Shown here one piece after another: positions 1 through 13,000 of a DNA stretch of 64,000 bases (position 1 is the stretch's first letter; the number at the start of each line of letters is the position of its first letter). The position numbers and the translations under genes are program-made. Below the pieces are notes generated by a model, which searched no databases, was not told where the DNA came from, and was given only the letters and a program-made list of their open reading frames with translations. The stretch comes from Helicoverpa zea (taxonomy: Eukaryota > Arthropoda > Insecta > Lepidoptera > Noctuidae), in contig NC_061458.1 in assembly GCF_022581195.2 (NCBI RefSeq), positions 8,184,001-8,248,000 of the forward strand, written 5' to 3'.

Positions 1-1047
1 ACTACCTGAACGTGCCCCAAAGGGTGATAGCCATTAGGCTAATCCGGGGGTACCGCACGATTTCCCGCGAAGCAGCTGGCCTATTTGCTGGACTGCCACC
101 GTGGGATCTGGAGGCGAGGGTCTTCTTGCGCCTGTACGACTGGCGCGAGGAGGCTCAGCGCCGGGGAGAAACCCCGTTGCCGCGGCAAGTTGTCGCGCAG
201 CGGGCGGAGCTCCGGCGCGATCTCATGGTGGCCTGGAGGGAGCGACTGTCGCAACCCAGTGCAGGGCACGCCACCATCGTGGCGGTAAGTCCCCTCTTTG
301 AGGAGTGGCTCGGGAGGAGTCACGGCGCCCTCACGTACCGCATGACGCAGGTCCTCACCGGACACGGTTGTTTCGGGAGGTACCTGCACCGCATCGGTCG
401 TGAGAAGGCGCCCGGGTGTCACCATTGTGCGGACAACCCCGAGGACACGGTGGACCACACAGTCCAGGTGTGCCCCGCATGGGAAGGGCACCGCCGGGTC
501 CTCGTCGAGGCTTTGGGCGGCGGCGACCTCTCGCGTCCGGCCCTGGTTCAGGCCATGGTCCAGGGCGAGAGGGAATGGGATGCCGTCGCCTCCTTCTGCG
601 AAGCGGTCATGCTCGAGAAGGAGGAGGCGGAACGCCAGAGAGTTCGCACCTCTCATCCCGGCCGCCGCGCTGGACCAGGTAGACACCATGGGCGCCGGGT
701 GTCGCGAGATGACTCCCGGCCACCGTAGGCGTGGGTCTGTGGGCGGTGAGTTCGGGTGGCTCATCGTCCCTCTGTCTTTCTAGACGACAGACCCGTGTCG
801 ACGGCGCGCGTTGTTCCACGCGCTCCTCAAAGAGATGTCAGCAACCCCAGCGGGGCCCAGCAGGGCCAAGGCCTGCCGGGGCTGCGGGTTGTTCGAAAGA
901 GATACCGCGGCCCCGGTACATAAAAGGCCTATGACGGAACACGACGATTTTAGTCAGTAAGAGTCTGACACTCCCTCACCGCTGCTAACCCACAGCGGGA
1001 GGGGTCATTTGATGATTTTACGTCGCTAAAAAAAAAAAAAAAAAAAG
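1..1047 (+). mobile_element. R1-like non-LTR retrotransposon, 3' part, poly(A) tail
   Basis: This is the 3' end of a LINE that begins outside the window. It holds the last part of ORF2 (to 728), a GC-rich 3' UTR of about 300 bases and an A-run at about 1029-1046. The same 3' UTR recurs inverted at 9440-10054 and in short form at 56193-56365, both with target-site duplications, which proves the 3' boundary at the A-run. The GC-rich ORF stands out from the AT-rich surroundings. R1-clade assignment is from the C-terminal protein motifs and is not proven. Confidence 0.85.
3..728 (+). CDS. R1-like LINE ORF2, C-terminal end (partial)
   Basis: The frame is open from the window edge, so the GTG at 12 is not a true start. 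The protein is the region after the reverse transcriptase domain. Near residue 10 it has the conserved block RLIRGYRTISREAA, and the stretch MTQVLTGHGCFGRYLHRIG leads into a zinc-knuckle of CCHC type (CHHC-x8-H-x4-C, ending VCPAW). These blocks are typical of the C-terminus of R1-group LINE proteins of insects. It would serve in target-primed reverse transcription by binding RNA or DNA. Endonuclease and RT domains lie outside the window, so activity cannot be judged. The part seen has no stop or frameshift. Confidence 0.8.
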   Translation, partial: YLNVPQRVIAIRLIRGYRTISREAAGLFAGLPPWDLEARVFLRLYDWREEAQRRGETPLPRQVVAQRAELRRDLMVAWRERLSQPSAGHATIVAVSPLFEEWLGRSHGALTYRMTQVLTGHGCFGRYLHRIGREKAPGCHHCADNPEDTVDHTVQVCPAWEGHRRVLVEALGGGDLSRPALVQAMVQGEREWDAVASFCEAVMLEKEEAERQRVRTSHPGRRAGPGRHHGRRVSRDDSRPP

Positions 1048-4000
1048 GCGACCTAGGGTAGATGGTCGCTTTGCACTGCATTGGGTTAACAGTGCAATTC
1101 GGCAGCTCCTGGGTGACGAAGCAGCTCTATTTAGAGAGGCCCTGCTTCCCCCAATCCGGGGAGGGGACTAGAAAAGGTGTCCCAAAAAAGGCTTAACCCT
1201 GTATAAAGAGAGAGAGTAACCGCGGCTGTCTCTGCATCAATAATTCGTGGTCGAAAGATACATAATAATCTCAGACGAAAAGCTGTTAAAATTAATAACA
1301 TGACCTTTGCAGCGTGGAATGTGCGAACCCTCCTTGATCGCGAAAGTAGCCTGTGTCCTCCTCGTAAAACCGCTCTCGTATCGAGAGAACTCCAACGATA
1401 CGGTGTGCACATCGCTGCTCTTAGTGAGACTCACTTGGCAGACGAGTGGGAGAGATTGGAGCGCTTGGGCGGATATACTTTCTTTTGGAAAGGTACTCCG
1501 TCTTCAGAGCCTAGAAGATCCGGGGTTGGATTCGCGATCAGCAACCATATAGCAGCTAAATTAGAGGAGTATCCTATCCACATCTCGGACCACGTCACCA
1601 CGCTGCGCCTACACCTCGATAATGGCAATCATCTTAATATCATCAGTGTTTATGCACCAACGCTCGACAAGGATGATGAAACCAAGGCCAAGTTTTACGA
1701 AGAAGTTACGCAAACCCTATCAAAAATTCCCCTAAGGGAACAGATACTTCTGATGGGCGACTTTAATTCGCGAGTCGGACGTGACTTTGAAGCTTGGCCA
1801 AAGGTCTTGGGAAGACATGGTGTCGGTAACATAAATAGTAATGGACAACTCCTGCTATCTCTCTGTGCTGAATTCGAACTGGCCATCACCAACACCATGT
1901 TCAGACTCCCGGCTAAATATAAAACTACCTGGATGCATCCGAGATCGAAACATTGTCACCTGATTGATTTCATAATCGTTCGGCAAAGAGACATTTCCCA
2001 AGTACAGATTACACGTGTTATGCGTGATGCTAATGCAATGTGCTCCACGGACCACCGTCTTGTCGTCACCAAGATGAAGCTTCGTTTATATCCTCCTCGC
2101 AGATCTCATGGAGTGAAGCCTAAGTGCCTAGATTTGGAAAAATTTCAAAGTTTGGAGGTACGCGACAACTATATACAGGCAATTAGTGATGCGATCCAGC
2201 TAATAGACGTTGAGCATGGTGATTCTGTAGCTAACTGGCATACCCTCTCTCTCGACCGGATTAATCGCTAGTGCTTCGCAGACACTGGGTGTCAAACCTG
2301 GTAGACACGAAAACTGGTTTGATGAAAATGATAAAATACTAACAAAAGCTATCCAGAATCACCGCTCCATACTACGTCAATTTAGGGATGATCAACAAGC
2401 GGAGCGTGTTAAGCAAAGTGGAGCCGAGTTGCGGAGATATGTACGGGAAATAAAAGACAAGTGGTGGCGTCAAAAGGCCGAACGTATGCAGTGGCTCTCT
2501 GACACGAAACAGCTAGGTGCGTTTTATGATGAGGTTCGCAAACTGGTCGGTAAAACCAGTCGTACAAGAGTGCCCTTGAGATCTCATGACGGCACACAGC
2601 TACTGACCAACAAGCAGGACGTACTGAAGAGATGGGCAGAGCATTTCAACGACTTGCTCAATGTCGATAGAGCTGTGGACATGTCGTTCATCTGCTCGAT
2701 GGCATCACTGCCCACTGTCAAGCAGCTAGACGATCCACTGACCCTGCGTGAGGTCATCGTCGCCGTTCAACAACAACAGAACAAAAAAGCGGTCGGCATT
2801 GATAATGTTCCTGGAGAGTTGCTGAAATATGTGGAACGAGGAGCGAGTACCTGATGAGTTTCGAGTCTCTCGGGTGTGCTCCTTGTACAAGAACAAAGGC
2901 GACAAATCTGACTGCAACTCCTATAGAGGTATCTCTCTCCTTACCTCTCCAGGCAAAACCTTTGCACGAATTTTACTGAACCGCTTGATGCCCTTGTCTG
3001 AAGACATACTGCCTGAAACCCAATTTGGCTTCCGGCCGAATCGAGGTACGTGTGAAGCCATCTTCTCTATCCGTCAACTTCTAGAGAAGAGTCGTGAGCA
3101 GAGTCAACCATTGTTTCTTTGCTTTGTTGACTTGGAGAAAGCTTTCGACTCGGTGCCGCGCAAAGCCTTATGGGTGGTACTAGCGAAACTTGGATGCACG
3201 GACAAGTTTATAAGAATGATACGACTTCTGCATGATGACATGCGCTGTTGTGTCAGTGTGCAGGGCGAAGACTCGGAGTTCTTTAAAGTGAGCTGCGGTG
3301 TGAAACAGGGCTGCGTGCTCGCTCCAACTCTCTTTGCCCTGTACTTTGCAGTTGTCGTTCGGGAAGCCTTGCAGACTCTGTCCGAAGGTATCCGTATTTG
3401 TTTTCGTACCGATGGCGGTGGTGTCTTCAACCTAAATAGACTCAAGGCTCGCACAAGAGTGTCTCACGCGACTATCACTGAGATGATGTATGGAGATGAC
3501 TTATGTTTTGTGGCGGATTCCCCAGATGGGCTGCAGAGGCTTATGTCGACACTACTGCAGGCATGCAGCAGATTTGGCCTGAAGATAAATGTCAAGAAAA
3601 CCGAAGTCATGGCACTTGATACTGTGAACAGTGCCCCAGTTGACATTAGACTCGGAGATGTCTCGCTTAAGCAAGTAAACCAATTCAAATATCTTGGCAG
3701 CACCATAACATCCAGGTGTCTCCTTGATAACGAAGTCAACAGCCGAATAGGAGCAGCTGCTGCAGCTTTTGGTAGACTTCGTGCCAAGGTGTTCCGCTCA
3801 CATGACATAAAGCTCTCTACAAAAGTAGCTGTGTACATGGCAATAGTTCTGCCAAATCTCCTATATGCCTCTGAGACTTGGTGTCTATACCGCGAGCATA
3901 TTCGGACATTAGATAGATTCCATCTAAAATGCCTACGTGACATTATGTGCATCCAGTGGTTGGACCGTGTTCGTAACACGGAAGTACTTAGACGCGCTAA

Positions 4001-4510
4001 TGTCAGCAGTATTGAGGCCTATCTAATGCGTCGACAGCTGCGCTGGGCTGGTCATGTCTCCCGGATGTCAGATGCCAGAGTAGCAAAGCGCGTCTTCTAC
4101 TCAGAACTGGAGACTGGCAAGCGTAAGCAGGGTGGTCAACGTCTGCGGTACAAAGATGTGCCGAAACGCCACATGAAGAGATGTGACTTAGATCCGTCAC
4201 ACTGGGAGGCTATGGCGGCAGATAGGACCAAATGGAGGCGGACTATTAAGGACAAGGTGTGCGAGTTTGAGAGCCGGCGAAGAGAACAGCTCGACGCTAA
4301 GCGAGATGAGCTAAAGGCCCGACCACCCGCGGCCATCCAATACACCTATATCGGAGGAGTGCTGACTTGCAGTGAATGTGGACGAACATTCACTGCAAAA
4401 ATTGGCTTTGTCAGTCACTGGAGAGCACACCAGCGAAGCTCTCAAAATTAAGTGCAGATCCAAGTCGCTGTGGCCGAAATCGGCCAGGATCAATCAATCG
4501 ATAGTAAAGA
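1048..4510 (+). mobile_element. RTE-like non-LTR retrotransposon, nearly full length, degenerate
   Basis: This element begins right after the A-run of the R1-like LINE, so one element probably inserted at or beside the tail of the other. About 250 bases of 5' leader precede one ORF with an APE-type endonuclease, a reverse transcriptase and a C-terminal C2H2 finger. The 3' end near 4480-4503 carries short repeats (gatcaatcaatcgatag) in place of a poly(A) tail, which is usual for RTE-type elements. The exact 5' border is not determined. The ORF is broken, so this copy is dead. Confidence 0.8.
1300..4451 (+). pseudogene. RTE-like endonuclease-reverse transcriptase, broken
   Basis: Three consecutive reading frames make up the protein. 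Frame 1 (1300-2271) is an APE-type endonuclease: AAWNVRTL, SETHLADEW, GDFNSRVGRDF and the catalytic TDHRLV end motif. Frame 2 (about 2270-2854) is the linker and the start of the RT finger domain. Frame 3 (2829-4451) is the RT: NSYRGISLL, TQFGFRPNRGT, FVDLEKAFDSVPR, GVKQGCVLAPTLFALYF, the catalytic MYGDDL and FKYLGSTI. It ends with a C2H2 finger (CSECGRTF...HWRAH). A one-base indel near 2250-2270 breaks the first join. At about 2830-2835 LLKY runs directly into MWNEERVPDEF, where relatives have more residues, so a small deletion with frame change is inferred. The APE/RT order and the C-terminal finger fit RTE or RTEX elements; the exact clade is not certain. Confidence 0.85.
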
Positions 4511-7500
4511 AAGTCAAAAAATATGTTAAGTTAGTGCATTAAAAAATCTATTCTATTTAGGCAAGTCTGATAGCAACGTAGGTATGCCCTCAATGTACTC
4601 GATAGTAATTCTGAAAGGACGATACACGCTCGCAGCAACCGTTTTTTGTTTTATTTCAGACAATAATTCAAAGAAAACAACATAAAGAGCGTGTATTCGT
4701 AAAATTGCTGTTCAGATGACAAACGACAGCTTTTTTGTAAAATACATTGTAAATAGAATTTGAATAAGATATTCTTTGTGTCGACATCAGTACAGCCTCT
4801 GCGATGTTTTCTTTTATTGCTTGGAAATTGAGTTAAATGGGAGTTACGTCTGCTTTCTACGATATATGAGTGAAACATACGGCCTATAAAGATGAATGTC
4901 TTGATATCACAACATCAATTCAAACACTCACATAATACAAAAAAATGCAAAAAACATAAATTCCGGCTAATCTCTATAAGATTAGAAAAAAATACATTGT
5001 TAGCGAAAATGCTAATGCAGTATCCTGTTCAATGAAAGGCTTAGCAACAACAATACAAAATGCAACAATTTTACATCTAAAGCCATTAACACGCATCGTA
5101 CTGTGTCATGCCTTTGCTTTCATAAATAAAGTTTGTATAGGTATATTCCTAAGAGTTGGCACCCGTTTGCCCGTTGCGTTTCACAAGCGACCAAATACAA
5201 GCAAAGCACGGTACACGTTCGAGAGGTGTTGTTGCCAGATTGCTTATCGAAAATATTGACCAAAGTTATTTTGTAGTCTTTAGAAAAACTTTTTTTCTTG
5301 CAGTCTGGTCTAATGTCTTTTTTGATAAGAAAGTAATCAACAAGAGTATTGAAATTGGGAGCACTTTTGTAAACCGTTTTGCGTATCTACGTATACATCC
5401 ACATTTTTTTGGAGAATGCAATACAAATTTGCAAAAAAATGCAAAGAATTGTTGTGAATGCTAGCATACGCTTATCGATCATAGATTTTTACTTCTCAAT
5501 TTCGAGCAACTAGTGGTAACTTAACTAAGCTAGACGTTAATCTTGTTCAAGACAATGTCAAGGCGTAAAATCAGGAAAACGGACCGAAGACTGAAATAGA
5601 TCCAGCTAGGTGTAAGGTGTCCGGCCTTGAAGATTTATGAGAGAGACCATTTGAAATGCGGTCACTGAAAATTGTTTTAATACTAGTTGATAACTTACTT
5701 TGTCAATAAGTTGGATGAAGCGTTTCATGTTTCAGTTTTATAGTTAATATCGAAGTGGTTCTATGTAATAACAAAGTGAGTATTTGGATATGTTATAAAA
5801 TATACCATGTACAAAATTCGTCGAAATTGAGCTTTAAATGGATAAAGCATATCAGTTTGGATTTTTTGATCCATTTTTTGGAAGTACAATAAAAAACGCA
5901 TAAAATCGGTCTACTTTAAAAAGCAAAATAACAATGAAAATCTGAATGATTCATGTTCACATTTCTGCTTTGATTATAAACTACGAACAAAATATTTGAT
6001 CGAATGAAGGTTCGGAACGGACAAAGGAAGGACACTATGAACAATTCATGAGCGGAACTTTGTTACCAATTGTCTTAAAATTTTGTGATTCAAATGAGTA
6101 GATAAATTATGTTAATCTATTACAAAGTTTCGGAAGTGTCAAGTTTGAAAAACAACTTTGATTTATTTCACGTTGATGGTGAAATGTTTGGGGAGTAAAA
6201 TGTTTTATGTGGATCGTTCCTGATACTAAGCATCCCTTGATTTTGCTCCATCGTCGGAAAAAGGGAAACATATTGCTGTAACGATACGTCGTAGGTGCCC
6301 ACTGAATTTATATTACTCAGAATAGTCTCCAAAATATCGTTACAGAAATTCAATAAAAAATACTGAATGAAGGCAATAACTCTTTTGAATGTCTCAACGA
6401 TTGCCATGCGTCTGAAATACGTAAAATGGGGCTGTTACGCAAAACACGTTGTTATGATTATTTTTTGATAATATGTAAGTAGGTACATCTGAACAATCTT
6501 AACCTTAATTTAAAGAAAAAAATATCCCTGTCTCCCCTGTTTGTTAATAGATCGTTAGATTAGCTATATAACAGAACTGCTATCACTCAGTAGTAATTCG
6601 TTGCGCATACTAAAAGCCTTTCATCCTAGGGTCAACATATGAGCGTTTGGCTTGTTGAAATTGGCGCTATTACCTTACCTTACATTCCTAGGTACCGTGT
6701 GGCCTATATTTCATTCGCAGCCCTAAAGAATCCTCAGTCCCTTTCAATTTGCTTAATAGTCCACCTGAGGTTGGTTTCTTTTAAGTGAACGATAAAATTC
6801 AAGCATTTGAGCCAGAATGTATGGTTCTAGATTTTTGTGACCTGGAAATAAGTATTATTGGATAATTCGAAATGTGAGTGGTGAGTGAAAATATTTATTT
6901 TGTTTTGAATGATTGTATTAAACTTGTTGAATAAATATTGAGTTTTGTTGGACACTAAGCGTGTTTTGCGGTGATTTCGTTTTTCATATAGTTTTTCATT
7001 CATGGCTTTATTGTTTCGAATACTGTTTAATTCATGTAGGTAGGCACATCATAGTAATATTAAGGGACCAATTGGCTTCATACTCGAATTTTGCCATAGA
7101 TTTTGATCTCAAAACTGTAGTTTCCACAAAATGGCCATACCCTGGGGATAAAACCAGTAATAAATATATATACCTCAGCTAAAATAATGTTAGTACGTAT
7201 AATCCACTGCAAGTCCCGCAGTACGCACAAATATATTAGAGGCAGCTTAGTCTGCACTATAAATACGGGACTGATGCAACCCTGACTATAAATAGCGGAT
7301 AGACGATGCGACGCCCTATTACATAACGTAGCCAGGACTGGACGGTTAAGATTTAGCATAACTATAGTAGCACCTATTATGGTAAAAAATATTGTATCGG
7401 TCAGCGAGACAGTTTATTGAGCGTTTTAATACTATTAAAATTTATTTACATAGACAGACAATATACTTGCATCATTTGTTGAAATATTTATTTTATCAAG

Positions 7501-9180
7501 AAAGTTCTTTGAAGGAATGAAGTTAGAAAGTTCATACTTTCAAAATTATTACAGAAAAGAAGGTATGTTAAGTAACTGATGACTGTAGGTTCATATGGAG
7601 ATTTGCTATTATTAGAAGAATACTGCAAATAGAATTAAATTACAATAAGTTTCTAAGCTACGACTCCTAGGTCGTAAGGGTTGAGGGCTCAATTCAGAAA
7701 AACGAACTTTGAAACTGAAGTAATGGACAGAATTTATTTACATTTCGTTGTCATTGACTGTAGTGAGAAGAGTCAAGTAATGAAATATATTCTATATATT
7801 TTTTATATCCGAATTTCATTTTGTAAACACACTAGTGTATATTTACCATCGGACTATGGTTCACTGATTCCAGATTTTAATTTTATATTTGTTATGATAC
7901 GATAATCCCAGAATAATCTATTTAACGTAGGATTATCTGAATCATTGATCAATGTGCATATACGTTAATATAAATTCCAAAAATACATTAGTCGTCGGCC
8001 AAAAGTTTATTTTTGATCGACGTATTAAACGCAACGTTTATTGGACAGATAAATATTAAGCATACCTGAAGTAGGTTTTTTTCTACACGTTAAACGTTCG
8101 TGAAAATATAATTACCACAGAAGAATGCACCAAATCCCGCTCACGCGACAAACATCCAAAATGTTTTGCAAAACGTTCACATCTCTTTCAACACATCTAC
8201 CAAAATGGAACTCTGTAATCCGTCTAAGCGCAGCCTACATTTTACATAGAAGGCGGGCTACGAAATAGTAGTTTATGCTAGAACCGTGTCGAGTTCCATA
8301 TTCATGGCTACCCTCCCTCCGGAAACAATATAGAGGCCCGATGCCAATCGTACAGGAACTGCACAGCCATATGAGTCTGTTACATTTTTTATTTAAATTC
8401 CAATGTTAGTTGTCGACTAGTGGTTTATCTGTGGAAATGGGTTAGCTAGTTTCAACACGGGTACGAGGTTTTGATTGATTCTGTAACCTGGGGAGTGAAA
8501 ATGTTGAATTTTCGTAACTATTCTGGTTTTCGATTCCGGATTGGAATAACGAACCAAGGTTTACTATTTAAATCCAGACTTTAATTTTTAACTAAAGATA
8601 TCCAGATTTTATAGAGTCCGATGGATAGTAGAGACACAGATTACTATAATAGTTACTAGTAGAGATTCCAATAAATTCTATATTCAACGATATAATCAAT
8701 TTCAATAAATAAATGCCCCTTTAGTTCCAGTATCCATGTGTCCTTAGAGTTTGTTTTTGATATTAATGATTTTCTCATCGAAGATTATTTTCAGCAGTAT
8801 TTTTTCGTTGCTGACCTTAGCATCTAGACATTATCTAATTGTTATTCTACGAAATCAAAACTGATTTAGCTATTACAGTGTAGGAAATAGAAAGCTCAGC
8901 TCAAATAGCTATGTTTAAATAGGTTCAACCTACCAAACTATTCAACACAATTCAAAACAAGCACTACTGAACAATGAAAGACGCACAATTAAATGACCGT
9001 AAACTTTGCATACAATCCCTTCAGTACTAACCTACATTAGCAAGTTTCAAACTTCAGTCTAAGGAAAAGGAGTACTTATTAACAAAAGAGCTCTCGAACA
9101 TAGAATATATTCGTAACTTATGAGATTGATGTACTTAAGTGAGCTTAATGGAGGCAAAAAATCTATACCAGTACAAATTT
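4511..9180. other. AT-rich noncoding stretch
   Basis: No supported coding sequence. Short frames are open by chance, with no domain, no splice-site context and no codon bias. I saw no tandem array or long inverted repeat. It is likely intergenic or intronic DNA with old repeat remnants. Confidence 0.6.
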
Positions 9181-9355
9181 TATAAAGCTGGGGTTTGTTT
9201 GTACGTTTGAACGAGATTATCTCAGAAACTACTGGCTATTTGTTAGAATATTTTAGTGTTAGAGAGCTCATTTATTGAGGAAGGCTATAGGTTTTTTATC
9301 TGGGTGCGCGAAGTAGTTCCCAAGGGACTCGGGTGGAAGCTAGTGACAAACACAT
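9181..9355 (+). repeat. Dispersed lepidopteran repeat fragment (LINE 3' UTR-like)
   Basis: The run 'cagaaactactgg ... gttagagagctcatttattgaggaaggctatagg' resembles the 3' UTR of RTE-type LINEs that is widespread in moth and butterfly genomes. It lies just upstream of the second R1-like insertion. The family assignment is from memory of the repeat and not from alignment. Confidence 0.45.
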
Positions 9356-9425
9356 GTAGAGGAAAAATCTGTAGAGAAACGTGAATTCCCAGTTACCAGT
9401 TACCCCAGTACGGTTACTGGGGACA

Positions 9426-9439
9426 GTGCCATGAGAGCC
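9426..9439. repeat. Target-site duplication, left copy
   Basis: The sequence gtgccatgagagcc is repeated at 10055-10068 and brackets the inverted R1-like copy. Confidence 0.9.
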
Positions 9440-10054
9440 TTTTTTTTTTTTTTTTTTTTTTAGCGACGTAAAATCATCAAATGACCCCTCCCGCTGTGGG
9501 TTAGCAGCGGTGAGGGAGTGTCAGACTTTTACTGACTAAAATCGTCGTGTTCCGTCATAGGCCTTTTATGTACCAGGGCCGCGGTATCTCTTTCGAACAA
9601 CCCGCAGCCCCGGCAGGCCTTGGCCCTGCTGGGCCCCGCTGGGGTTGCTGACATCTCTTTGAGGAGCGCGTGGAACAACGCGCGCCGTCGACACGGGTCT
9701 GTCGTCTAGAAAGACAGAGGGACGATGAGCCACCCGAACTCACCGCCCACAGACCCACGCCTACGGTGGCCGGGAGTCATCTCGCGACACCCGGCGCCCA
9801 TGGTGTCTACCTGGTCCAGCGCGGCGGCCGAGATGAGAGGTGCGAACTCTCTGGCGTTCCGCCTCCTCCTTCTCGAGCATGACCGCTTCGCAGAAGGAGG
9901 CGACGGCATCCCATTCCCTCTCGCCCCGGACTATGGCCTGAACCAGGGCCGGACGCGAGAGGTCGCCGCCGCCCAAAGCCTCGACGAGGACCCGGCGGTG
10001 CCCCTCCCATGCGGGGCACACCTGGACTGTGTGGTCCACCGTGTCCTCGGGGCT
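9440..10054 (-). mobile_element. R1-like LINE copy 2, 5'-truncated, inverted
   Basis: On the minus strand this matches about 430-1047 of the first copy almost base for base. It has a T-run at 9441-9462 on the plus strand, which is its poly(A) tail, and is cut off at the 5' side inside ORF2, just upstream of the zinc-knuckle region. It is flanked by a clear target-site duplication, gtgccatgagagcc(tt), at 9426-9441 and 10055-10070. Tail plus 5' truncation plus duplication is the signature of target-primed reverse transcription. The ORF2 remnant is coding-like but too short to function. Confidence 0.93.
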
Positions 10055-10070
10055 GTGCCATGAGAGCCTT
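10055..10070. repeat. Target-site duplication, right copy
   Basis: The sequence gtgccatgagagcctt matches the left flank. The last two T are shared with the T-run on the left, so the duplication is 14-16 bases. Confidence 0.9.
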
Positions 10071-13000
10071 GTATAATAATTTGATAAGCGACTGACAGAA
10101 AATATATTAGTTTAAAACTAGAAAAAGGATTTTAATTTGGGTATAGTTCTTAATTTAAAAATCCTGTAATGATTTGCCCAAGCACATGATATCCCTGGCC
10201 CCTGGTCTTTTCCAAAAATAATAATATTTCTGTACATTTATGCGCTTACGGTTGTGGTTTAAAAAGCCAATCCCGTAAAAAGCGACCACACGCAGTGGTG
10301 AAGCCGAATGTTCATGACGCGGAACTTGTTTTGTGGTTTTGTACCTGTTAGCCGGATTATGAAATGCAAAAATGTTTAATACGTTAAAGTAGCTTGCTGA
10401 AATACCCCTCTGCTTTTAAGTAGTAGTTGTTCATTTCCATCTTTCTCATCTCAAAGCTACAAAGCTCAAAAGTCAAAGTCAGTCGGTCAGTCAGTCTCAA
10501 AGTGCTCCAATTGTAACATTATTAAGTAAAAATACAACGAACGCCTGATACGTAACAGTCAGCATAAACGTAATAAACATATTTGTTTACTCACCGTAGA
10601 CTGCCCTGTGTCTGTGACAAAAAAGTAAAAGAGTATATACGCTATACGTATTATGTAAATAGATGAATAATCAAAACATTCATTGAACTTAATCCAAGAA
10701 AATAAATTAAATACAAAATGCTACATATACAAGCAAGAAATGTGAATGGAAAACAAATACAGAAGCGTATTACCAGACAATGGTAATATGATAAAATATC
10801 TCGAAGCTCCAAGAAGTTATCCACTCAGCTATTCTGGAAATTTTATTTGTTAGACTTGTGTTCGAGAAAGCTGCTTTGTATTGAAGACTAGTGACGCGAG
10901 TCAGCCCGCTCTACGGATACGTAATGTGTTTCCACTAATACCGAAACTGTTTCGAGTAGCGTGCGCCTTTAAGAATATCACTTGAGAAAGGTTCGGGCGC
11001 AGATGTGCGTTTACACAATACAATTGTTTCTCTCACCATTCCCGAGTTTGTTCTATTTCCTTCTTCGTGTTGACATCGCGGTTCGCCTCAGGCTATATAT
11101 CCTGAATTCCGGCAAAAAGTTCGCGACTAAATCGTGTCGAGATTATGAAGCCTTTCAATGTATTATTCGTTAATGTTATCGTGGAAATATCTGGTTTATT
11201 GCGAATGTGAGTGCCTCTTTTGGACGGTAAGGGAATTTTATTAACATTATTTGGTTATCTATGAAAAAATATATAAATTATCTTTTTTATTTCTTTATGG
11301 CTTCCGGGTGATAACGTGATTGGGTGTTTGTGTAAATACTTTGTAATCTTTGTTAATCTGAAAGTCAATTTGCACGGGCAGGAGCTTTGGCCTCGAATTT
11401 GCAAATAAATAAAAAAAAAACATTATTATTTTATAAAAAAAAAAACAAATCAAAAATAAATCTTCCCCGTGCGACCAACATCGATTAATTGGCCGAACGT
11501 GCACACGCTGTAGAACAGATTCACACTCAAGCGTTCAAACAAAGCAGGCTTTTATGAAACAACCCCCGTCGCTTGGCCGCGAGCCTAGACCGTTCAGTTT
11601 ACTGTACAGCCAGTTCCAACGCAATTGGAAAACCACACGCGCCGCCGTTAATGCGGGGACAGTTTGTATCAAATACGACATAACCTAAATAGGTTAAGGG
11701 AATCTTAATCCTTAAAATATGTAGGGAGATTTTGTTTAAATATAGACTCAACGATTAGGCTACAAACATTTAGTAGGTAACCGACATTGGAATAATAGTT
11801 TCTATATTTCAGAAAAGGATTAGTGTACGACCTCCTTCTTCACTTAATGGGCAATTTCAAACTTTGATTATATTTTAAAAATCGTCTCATATTTAAAAAG
11901 ATTCATTAGCATTTAAGCATAAAAACAAACTTTTTTATTCAACGTACCTACGAGAAAATCAGACAAATACAAATACGTTTTATTCTCTAAAAACATCGAA
12001 ACATTGTTCCACCCCATGTTCACGTATCTTCAATGGGTTAGAGAGCACTTATGGTCTTTACGGAACCAACTGACTCTGTAAGTCTCAATTTGGTCTAATG
12101 CCAAATGACTTTGCGAAATTGAATACTATTCCCTCCCCGTTTAAATGTACTTGCTGTTAGTCCAAAAACAATAATCGAATTGTCTTAGTAATGTTACTCA
12201 TACAAGGAACTTTCATTTCATATGTTGAAAGTATACCTATTTATGCTAATAATCTTATTTGTGTCTTCAGTCTTTGTAAAAAGTTCGTTTAAAAACGATC
12301 TAATCAAGTTGCCCCATTACCGAAGCTAAGTGCGAATGGATCACATTTTTTATAAGAATAGGTACCTGAGTACCTATACAATTTATACCTAAAAAGGACC
12401 TAAAACAGAAACTAATTTCCTACTTCTAAGTCACCATTAATATTAAAAGCCGCCTTCACTAAAAAGGAAAATAAATTATACTAACTCAATTAACACTTAA
12501 TCTAATCTCATTATTTATTTCTGCTTTTTCTCAAGGTCAAGGTCGAACAGACAAGATCAGACGAGCATAAGTGATTACTGGTGAAACCTCCGACATGGCC
12601 TTTTAACTTTGACTGACGGACCATTCGCGTACACGAAGGTAAAAGAGACATTTACTTCTACATCATTCATCATTTGTTTTGCTTTGCTCTGTTCTGAAAT
12701 GTGGGCTACGAACATTATTTACTCGCATTCTAGATAATTATCGCCTCAAATAGAAGCCGAAGCACGACACGACATAGCCTGTCTTTGTGATATTAGTGTT
12801 TAGAGAAGACAAAATGGAGGCTCATTAGACATGAGTACATACCTTGACTCAGACGTTAAGATCACGCGTCACGCCATGTGTGAGCTAAAGACTTTATTGT
12901 CTTAAAACCCACCTATTGGTACTTCTAATTAAGATTATGATTCAAGGATGCTGTCTGAATAGATTTAATGAACCCCCGTCAGTTACAGTACACTAAACGG

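Noticed and set aside
81..764. Long minus-strand frame opposite the R1-like ORF
   Set aside because: It is the antisense of a GC-rich coding region and shows no domain; the plus strand carries the zinc-knuckle protein.
3104..3979. Minus-strand frames of 116 and 171 codons
   Set aside because: Both lie opposite the reverse transcriptase of the RTE-like element and mirror its codon pattern.
12530..12560. Nuclear receptor site tcaaggtcaaggtcg as an enhancer
   Set aside because: The motif is short and isolated; no gene start or conservation supports it.
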